Positions 5,554 through 5,600 of a DNA stretch of 5,600 nt are shown here, piece after piece. Every line of letters starts with the position of its first letter. Within the stretch, counting starts at the first letter, position 1. Location: positions 1-5,600 of the forward strand of contig CAIVHJ010000237.1 in the NCBI GenBank assembly GCA_903905665.1, read 5' to 3'. The translations under genes and the position numbers were made by a program. Origin of the DNA: an uncultured Phycisphaerales bacterium. GTDB taxonomy: Bacteria > Planctomycetota > Phycisphaerae > UBA1845 > CAIVHJ01. A model generated the notes under the pieces. That model saw nothing but the letters and a program-made list of their open reading frames with translations. It did not search any database and was not told the DNA's origin.

Positions 5554-5600
5554 ATGAAACGCAGTATCCTGCAAATGACCCGAACGAGCAAGGGAAGAAA
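5554..5600 (+). CDS. Start of an unidentified gene (3' partial), possible transposase
   Basis: ATG 5554 follows AAGGAG (5541-5546) by 7 bases. Only 15 full codons are in the window: MKRSILQMTRTSKGR, a basic N-terminus. The frame is open to the window edge. This is too short to recognise a family. The basic start, the inverted repeat over the ribosome binding site and the abrupt end of the gene just upstream fit the left end of an insertion sequence, but no terminal repeat or target duplication can be verified without the right end. It could equally be an unrelated gene. Confidence 0.55.
   Translation, partial: MKRSILQMTRTSKGR

Overview
The window looks like chromosomal DNA from a Planctomycetota-type bacterium. 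This rests on the style of the genes: TPR-rich proteins, a SPOR-domain protein, a secreted right-handed beta-helix protein, a long intergenic region and moderately high GC. No marker gene is present, so the assignment is an inference.

Layout. Bases 3-317 are the 3' end of a gene whose product ends in a TPR-like segment followed by a SPOR (peptidoglycan-binding) domain. After a 194-base gap, two genes for TPR proteins (512-1780, 422 aa; 1793-3511, 572 aa) lie 12 bases apart and almost certainly form an operon. A hairpin follows the second stop codon. Bases 3512-4568 are a stretch of just over 1 kb without a convincing gene. It holds a pyrimidine-rich tract with two blocks of tandem heptanucleotides (about 3691-3907), an A/T-rich promoter-like zone (about 3940-4060), and a leader-like region with strong hairpins and short repeats (about 4080-4550). 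At 4569-5480 is a 303-aa secreted beta-helix protein with a signal peptide and a strong ribosome binding site. It stops abruptly, with no C-terminal sorting or dockerin module. Another coding sequence begins at 5554 and runs off the window; its ribosome binding site lies inside a 7-bp inverted repeat, which suggests the left end of a mobile element or a translationally regulated gene.

How they fit together. The SPOR/TPR protein and the two TPR proteins are probably scaffold or adaptor proteins, the first acting at the cell wall; no enzymatic function can be read from any of them. The beta-helix protein is a separate, exported, probably surface-associated product.

The most interesting points are the structured region upstream of the beta-helix gene, a short repeat family shared between that region and the start of the gene itself, and the heptanucleotide tract. 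I did not recognise a defence system, CRISPR array, tRNA or rRNA.
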